Assembly (NCBI GenBank): GCA_012515365.1
Contig: JAAYYM010000157.1
Span: 1 to 6,437, forward strand
Length of the DNA: 6,437 bases
Reading direction: 5' to 3'
From: Clostridia bacterium
Lineage (GTDB): Bacteria > Bacillota_A > Clostridia > Lachnospirales > Lachnospiraceae
Position 1 is the stretch's first letter. Every line of letters begins with the position of its first letter. The notes under the pieces are model-generated. The model did no database searches and was not told the DNA's origin. It worked only from the letters and a program-made list of their open reading frames with translations. The position numbers and the translations under genes were made by a program. Of the stretch, positions 1-5,100 are shown one piece after another.

Positions 1-161
1 CAGTTATTTCTCCTGTTGGACATCTTCGCTGGGAAGATAAAGTCGTACAGATCAAAGACGGTGGCATCGGTGAGATCAGCCAGAAATTATATGATACTGT
101 AACAGGAATTCAGTTAGGTCGTATACAAGGACCGGAAGGCTGGGTTGTAGAAGTTAAGTAG
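1..161 (+). CDS. ilvE: Branched-chain amino acid aminotransferase, C-terminal fragment (5' part outside window)
   Basis: The last 52 codons are present (in frame from base 3, stop TAG at 159-161). The tail, beginning VISPVGHLRWEDK and including GEISQKLYDTVTGIQLGR and GPEGWVVEV, matches from memory the C-terminus of the larger, BCAT-type fold-class IV PLP transaminases. In these, a conserved SPVG segment precedes a final 'LYDxxTGIQxG...W' helix and strand. The family moves the amino group between leucine, isoleucine or valine and 2-oxoglutarate in the cytosol, as the last step of BCAA synthesis or the first of breakdown. The catalytic lysine and PLP-binding residues lie upstream of the window and cannot be checked. 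A terminator hairpin begins 28 bases after the stop, so this is the end of its transcript. The main uncertainty is that only about one seventh of the protein is visible. Confidence 0.85.
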   Translation, partial: VISPVGHLRWEDKVVQIKDGGIGEISQKLYDTVTGIQLGRIQGPEGWVVEVK

Positions 162-189
162 TAATGTAGATAAATGTACCAAATAAAAT

Positions 190-232
190 AGGATTCATAT
201 CAATTTGTAAATTTGATATGAATCCTGTTTTT
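190..232 (+). terminator. Rho-independent terminator, probably bidirectional, between convergent genes
   Basis: Bases 190-203 (AGGATTCATATCAA) pair perfectly with 213-226 across a 9-base loop, and a GTTTTT tract follows at 227-232, giving a classical intrinsic terminator for the plus-strand aminotransferase. Read on the minus strand, the same stem is followed by ATTTTATTT (complement of 181-189). It can therefore also end the symporter transcript, whose stop codon is at 243-245. The stem is AT-rich (about 36% GC) but uninterrupted. Confidence 0.85.
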
Positions 233-242
233 ATGAACTTAT

Positions 243-1769
243 TTATGGTTCGAGAGACTTTTTCTTAGATACAATAACAGTCTCTGTGTAGCATTCAAAG
301 ATGGCATCTTTTGATTCATCTGAGAGCTGCGGTGTGAACAAGCTTACGATCGGAACAATGATGAGTGATGCGATCATGGCTGCTGCACCTGCTGCAATCG
401 GTGATGAAAAGTAATTGAAGAACATGTTGGATACAGTGAGACCAACGCCGACGATGAAGCTTGCCCATACAGAGAACTTGGTTGTTTTCTTCCAATAGAG
501 ACCATAGATGAAAGGTCCGAGGAATGCACCAGCCAGAGCACCCCATGAGATTCCCATGAGCTGTGCGATAAAGGTAGGTGGGTCGAGTGCAATCACAACT
601 GAGATGATAATGAAGAATGCAATCAGAACTCGCATGGAGATCAACTGCTTCTTTTCACTCATATCTTTTACAATGGTTCCTTTGATCATATCAAGTGTCA
701 GCGTGGAACTTGACGTAAGTACAAGGGAAGAGAGTGTTGACATGGATGCTGAAAGTACCAGCACAACAACGATTCCGACCAAAATATCAGGCAATGTAGA
801 CAGCATATGTGGCATAACAGCATCGTAGATCATTCCACCGTCTTCTTTATGCAGTGATGCATCATCAAACAGTCTGACAAAGCTTCCGAGGAAGTAGGAA
901 CCGCCGGCAACGATTACGGCAAATACGGTTGAGATAATGGTTCCGGTCTTGATCGATTCTTCATCCTTGATTGCATAAAATTTATGTACCATCTGAGGAA
1001 GTCCCCATGTTCCAAGCGAAGTTAATATGACGATACTAAGCAGATTGACAGGATCAGGACCAAAGAACGAAGTAAATGCACCGGGCTGTCCGAGTGTAGG
1101 TTCGATATCACTTTCAAACTGCGCAAGCTTTCCAACTGCTTCGATAAAACCACCTTGACCATTTAAGACTGCTCCAATGACAGCAATGATACCGATGATC
1201 ATGATGATACCCTGAATAAAATCGTTAATCGCTGTCGCCATATATCCACCTGAAATAACGTAGACTGCTGTTAACAGAGCCATAACAATGATACATACTT
1301 CGTATGGAACATCAAATGCCATACTGAACAGTCGTGAAAGTCCATTATAAACAGAAGCTGTGTATGGAATCAAAAAGATGAAAACAATCGCAGAAGCTAC
1401 CAGTTTAATGGAATGACTTTCGAAACGTTTTCCAAAGAATTCAGGCATTGTAGCTGAATTTAAATGATTTGTCATGACACGTGTTCTTCTACCGAGAACA
1501 ATCCAGGCAAGAAGACTTCCGATCAATGCATTTCCGATACCAATCCATGTGGCGGAGAGTCCGTATTTCCATCCGAACTGCCCAGCATATCCAACGAAAA
1601 CGACAGAAGAAAAATAGGAAGTACCAAAGGCGAATGCAGTCAGCCATGGACCAACGGTACGACCGCCAAGTACAAAATCACTTACATTGGTAGCATGTTT
1701 TCTAGAGTAAAATCCTACTCCCAACATAACACCAAAGAATACAACTAGTAAAATAAGCTTTAAAATCAT
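243..1769 (-). CDS. Sodium:solute symporter, SSS/PutP family, substrate unassigned
   Basis: This is a complete 508-residue polytopic membrane protein, the usual length for the family, with about 13 hydrophobic segments as in PutP. Family landmarks are DFVLGGRTVGPW (31-42), GGYMATAINDFIQG (174-187), GTWGLPQMVHKFYA (253-266) and MSTLSS (343-348). The last corresponds to the TM8 Ser-Thr pair (S340/T341 of E. coli PutP) that binds the coupling Na+. Such proteins import a small solute with Na+ across the cytoplasmic membrane. Residues aligned by eye to PutP D55, W244 and Y248 are Y52, T250 and T254, so proline should not be assumed; another amino acid, a sugar or an organic acid is possible. The ATG at 1769-1767 is supported by GAGAGGG at 1777-1783, 7 bases upstream. 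The gene appears monocistronic, with its own promoter and repeat-type operator upstream and a shared terminator downstream. Confidence 0.95.
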   Translation of the reverse strand: MILKLILLVVFFGVMLGVGFYSRKHATNVSDFVLGGRTVGPWLTAFAFGTSYFSSVVFVGYAGQFGWKYGLSATWIGIGNALIGSLLAWIVLGRRTRVMTNHLNSATMPEFFGKRFESHSIKLVASAIVFIFLIPYTASVYNGLSRLFSMAFDVPYEVCIIVMALLTAVYVISGGYMATAINDFIQGIIMIIGIIAVIGAVLNGQGGFIEAVGKLAQFESDIEPTLGQPGAFTSFFGPDPVNLLSIVILTSLGTWGLPQMVHKFYAIKDEESIKTGTIISTVFAVIVAGGSYFLGSFVRLFDDASLHKEDGGMIYDAVMPHMLSTLPDILVGIVVVLVLSASMSTLSSLVLTSSSTLTLDMIKGTIVKDMSEKKQLISMRVLIAFFIIISVVIALDPPTFIAQLMGISWGALAGAFLGPFIYGLYWKKTTKFSVWASFIVGVGLTVSNMFFNYFSSPIAAGAAAMIASLIIVPIVSLFTPQLSDESKDAIFECYTETVIVSKKKSLEP

Positions 1770-1813
1770 GTCTTTACCCTCTCATTATGGAATGTAGTAT
1801 AGTTGTGAAAATT

Positions 1814-1847
1814 TAATGCTTAAACGCTTTAACGCGGTGAAGCATTA
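1814..1847. repeat. Inverted repeat TAATGCTT / AAGCATTA around the left operator copy
   Basis: TAATGCTT at 1814-1821 is perfectly complementary to AAGCATTA at 1840-1847, with 18 bases between. In the symporter leader RNA it could form an 8-bp stem, or it may be part of an extended protein-binding site, since it interleaves with the ACGCTTTAA direct repeats. No U-tract follows on either strand, so it is not an intrinsic terminator. Confidence 0.5.
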
Positions 1848-1858
1848 CGCTTTAAAGC
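1824..1858. promoter_or_regulatory. Paired ACGCTTTAA elements, probable repressor operator for the symporter
   Basis: ACGCTTTAACGC (1824-1835) and ACGCTTTAAAGC (1847-1858) agree at 11 of 12 positions and are offset by 23 bases, about two helical turns. The first sits in an imperfect palindrome, TTAAA-CGC-TTTAA (1820-1832); the second contains the palindrome GCTTTAAAGC (1849-1858). The right copy abuts the -10 box and covers the predicted start site, while the left copy lies in the early leader, the classical position for repression. The CG-centred, AT-armed palindrome resembles LacI/GalR-type operators. The regulator is not in the window, so its family is inferred. Confidence 0.5.
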
Positions 1859-1859
1859 A

Positions 1860-1888
1860 ATACTATCAGATATAGAATGAAAAGTCAA
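1860..1888 (-). promoter_or_regulatory. Sigma-A-type promoter of the symporter gene
   Basis: On the minus strand, TTGACT (complement of 1883-1888) and TAGTAT (complement of 1860-1865) are separated by exactly 17 bases. These match the -35 and -10 consensus at 5/6 positions each. Transcription should start near 1853, giving a leader of about 85 bases before the start codon at 1769. The predicted start falls within a repeated element (see 1824-1858), which suggests regulation by a bound protein. Confidence 0.75.
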
Positions 1889-1930
1889 GTAATCATTAAT
1901 TTGTGAAGAAATTTTAGGATGAATTAGTGG

Positions 1931-1958
1931 TTAAAATAGTAGTTAAATATGGTATAAT
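1931..1958 (+). promoter_or_regulatory. Extended -10 promoter of the cysteine peptidase gene
   Basis: A perfect TATAAT at 1953-1958 is preceded by TG at 1950-1951 (extended -10, TGnTATAAT). The -35 region is weak: TTAAAA at 1931-1936, 16 bases upstream, 4/6 match. This combination is common for sigma-A promoters that depend on the TGn contact. The start would lie near 1965, leaving a leader of about 95 bases. It diverges from the symporter promoter, with the two -35 regions about 40 bases apart. Confidence 0.65.
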
Positions 1959-1997
1959 TTAAAATATAAACGCCACCACATTAAGTGCATAGTTGAC

Positions 1998-2032
1998 ATC
2001 TTAAGGGGTATGGTTTACTTACATATTAAGAT
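1998..2032 (+). repeat. Inverted repeat in the peptidase leader
   Basis: ATCTTAA (1998-2004) and TTAAGAT (2026-2032) are perfect complements separated by 21 bases, within the predicted 5' leader and ending 15 bases before the Shine-Dalgarno sequence. The stem is short and AT-rich, so it is probably weak as RNA; a protein-binding site is the alternative. No known riboswitch pattern was recognised here. Confidence 0.3.
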
Positions 2033-2059
2033 AAAATATCGAGAAAAAAGGAGAACAGC

Positions 2060-2149
2060 ATGCAAATCAAAACACAGGTGAAAAAACGACTTGCAGGTCT
2101 TCTGGTACTGGTAATGCTGGCAGGGATGCTTAGCAACGATGTATACGCA
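2060..2149 (+). other. Sec signal peptide of the cysteine peptidase
   Basis: Residues 1-30 have a basic start (K4, K8, K9, R10), a hydrophobic core LAGLLVLVMLAGML (11-24) and a cleavage-like V-Y-A at 28-30, so signal peptidase I probably cuts before Y31. There is no lipobox cysteine, so a lipoprotein is not indicated. Confidence 0.88.
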
Positions 2150-5100
2150 TATACATTGAATCCAGGACAGGACAATTTGGGTAATCTGAACCCCGCCGAA
2201 ACAACGAATATTTCGGAAAATCAGAGTGAAAATCCTAATCAGGATCCTAGCAAAGAACAGGAAGGAAACCAGACTGAGGAACAGGAAGAAGAGTCGACAG
2301 AAAACCAGACAGAAGTGCTGACTGAGCAGCAGGCTCAGGAGCAGAGTATATCTGCAAATTCTCAGACATCAGTTTCAGATAATCAGTCAGACAGTCTGTC
2401 AGACAATCTGGCACAGATGGATTTTTCTATTTCTGACGAAGAACTAAAAATGATAGAAGAGTCATTAAACTATCAGGATATTGATCATGAAATCCAAAAG
2501 GTCGGACTCAGTGCAAGAGAAGCAGCAAAACGGGCAGGCATTGCTTCTGTTATGATGAATGAAGAACTGCCGGTCAGCTATAGCGCTGTGGATGCAGGAA
2601 GGATTACATCAGTTAAAAATCAGAATCCCAATGGTACGTGTTGGGCATTTAGTGCGATAAACAGCATGGAGGCATCGATGATTGTGAACAGTGATGAGTT
2701 TGGGTATAACAATCTTGATCTCTCCGAACGTCATTTGGCTTACTTTTTTTACCATACAGTACCAGACCCTTTAGGCCTAACAACAGGTGACTGCATAGAA
2801 GTAGGAGACGGACCTACTTATCAGAAAGACGGGTATTTACAAGTAGGAGGAAACCATTTCTTTACCTCAATGGCACTTTCAGGATGGGTAAGTGGTGCGG
2901 ATGAGGCTATAGCACCTTATGTAGCATCGAAGTCGGAATCAGAATTTAAGCTTGATGATTCACTTGCGCATAACCTGAAAGCACATGTACAGGATGTCTT
3001 TTTTCTTAATATCTCCGAAAAAGACATTGTCAAGCAGATGATTATGGACTATGGTGCAGTAGCATCCAGTTATTATCATGACAGCAGCTGTTTGAAGCAA
3101 GAAACAGGTGCTTATCATGAAAGTATGTATAAGGACAAGTCTAATCATGCAATTTCGATTGTGGGATGGGATGATAACTATGCAGTTTCAAATTTTAATG
3201 AGAATAATAAACCGGATAATCCAGGTGCATGGCTTATCAAAAACAGCTGGGGCACAGTTTCCCCTTTAGGAAAACCCAAAGGGTATATGTGGATTTCTTA
3301 TGAGAGTCCCTCATTAGACGAAGGATTTGTATATAATGCGTCGTCGGCTTCTGTTTATGATAAAAATTATCATTATGATGGCAGTGCCGGAACTTGGTCT
3401 CTTTATGTCAAGCCACAAGGTTCTGTGGCAAACGTGTTTACAACAGAAGTGAATACAACAAAGCAGGAATTATTAAAAGCAGTAGGTGTTGCTTTTGCCT
3501 CTCCAAATGTCAATTATCAAATTGATATTTACACGGATCTTACCAATGCAAGCGATCCGACAAGTGGTACAAAAGTAGCATCTCAGACGGCTACGTCCTC
3601 TTATGTTGGAATTTATACCATTCCACTTGCTAATCCTGTTTTACTTGCGGGTGGAACTACATTTTCGGTTGTTATTACCAATCTTTCTAGTGATTATGTG
3701 AGTATTTATTCTGATATGACATACGCAAATGGTGAGTGGATCAAATTCACCAATCAATATGCAGAGGGTCAGAGCTTCTATGGTTCAGAACACTCAGGCT
3801 GGCATGATTATGCTACTTCATCAAGCAAAGGCTATACTCCAAGAATTAAAGCATTTACATCAACCATACAACAAGGTGAAAAATCGATTTCTGAATGCAG
3901 AATTCTCAGTGGACATCTAACAACATACAATGGGCAACCACAAATAATACAAAACTTGCACGTGTATGACGGTGGTAAAAAACTTGCATTAAACACAGAC
4001 TACATAGTGGAATACTTCGATAACACCAATGTAGGTAATGCCAGTGTGAAAATCACAGGAATCGGCAATTATTGCGGTGAAGTCACAGAGCATTTCAGGA
4101 TCACTGAAGCTTCTATACGTGATGCGGCGATTACCATTGATGCACCTGATAAGATTTATACAGGAAGTCCGCTTAAAGCAGACAGTATCGTGGTAGAAGC
4201 TTTTGGAAGAACTCTGGAAGAAAATAAAGATTATCAGGTTTCTTATCAATTTAACATTAATATAGGTGAAGCACGGGTCATGATTGAGGGGATTGGAAAT
4301 TATGATAACACCTGTTTCTATTATTTTCAAATCAAACCGGCAGATTTAAATAAGCTGGTTACGGTTTCTTTTAAAGATGACAGATCGACCTATGATTACA
4401 AGTATGAGGAAATATGTCCGGAGGTTATCGTAACGCGAAATGATGGTGAACTCATACTAAACGAAACAAAGGATTATACGGTTACCTATTCGAACAATCA
4501 GAATGTAGGAAAGGCAACAGTAACGATAACGGGTGTTGGTAATTATGAGAATACCGCGACAAAGACGTTTACGATTCAACAGACAGCCATAGATGAAGAT
4601 ATGATTGCCCTCGAACAGGATCTATATCCCTACACCACTCAGGCAGTTAAACCTTCTGTTACCGTAAGTATGAACGGACATATTCTGAAAGAGGGAAGTG
4701 ACTATACAAAGTCCTATGCGAATAACATCAACCGTTCAAAAGAGGATAAAAAAGCTTCTGTGATCGTAAAAGGGATCGGAAACTTTAAGGAGAGTGCATC
4801 TAAGACATTCTCAATTGGTCAGGCAGATCTGGATTTAGCTTCCGTAACACTTGCTTATAAGAGTATTGAATGGCAGGCAGGAAAGGTGTATGAGCCGGCG
4901 GTTAGTGCGAAGTATGGGACAAGGACGCTTATTAAGAATAAAGACTTTACGGTTACCTATGTGGATAACGACAAAGTCGGAACTGCAAAGGTCATTTTAC
5001 GTGCACTTGATTCAGCGGAATGCGATTTTATAGGAACGAAGGAGTCTGAATTTAGTATTCTTGGAAAAAATGTTGCAAAATTGAAAGCTTCCCTTTCTAA

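Noticed and set aside
316..592. Two minus-strand open frames of 72-76 codons
   Set aside because: They lie in other frames inside the well-supported symporter gene, have no family resemblance, and are read as shadows.
508..828. Plus-strand open frame of 106 codons opposite the symporter
   Set aside because: It is antisense to a conserved membrane protein, with no recognisable domain and no convincing ribosome binding site.
1464..1748. Overlapping plus-strand open frames of 94 and 70 codons
   Set aside because: They are antisense to the N-terminal part of the symporter, and their composition has no coherent protein character.
1820..1858. CcpA cre site
   Set aside because: The CG-centred palindromes lack the conserved flanking TG...CA positions of the cre consensus; only a general LacI-family look remains.
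1993..1998. Perfect TTGACA as a second promoter for the peptidase
   Set aside because: No acceptable -10 box lies 16-18 bases downstream; the extended -10 at 1950-1958 is far better.
1959..2059. Riboswitch in the peptidase leader
   Set aside because: The leader is short, and no conserved core of the c-di-GMP, SAM, lysine, glycine or T-box classes could be recognised.
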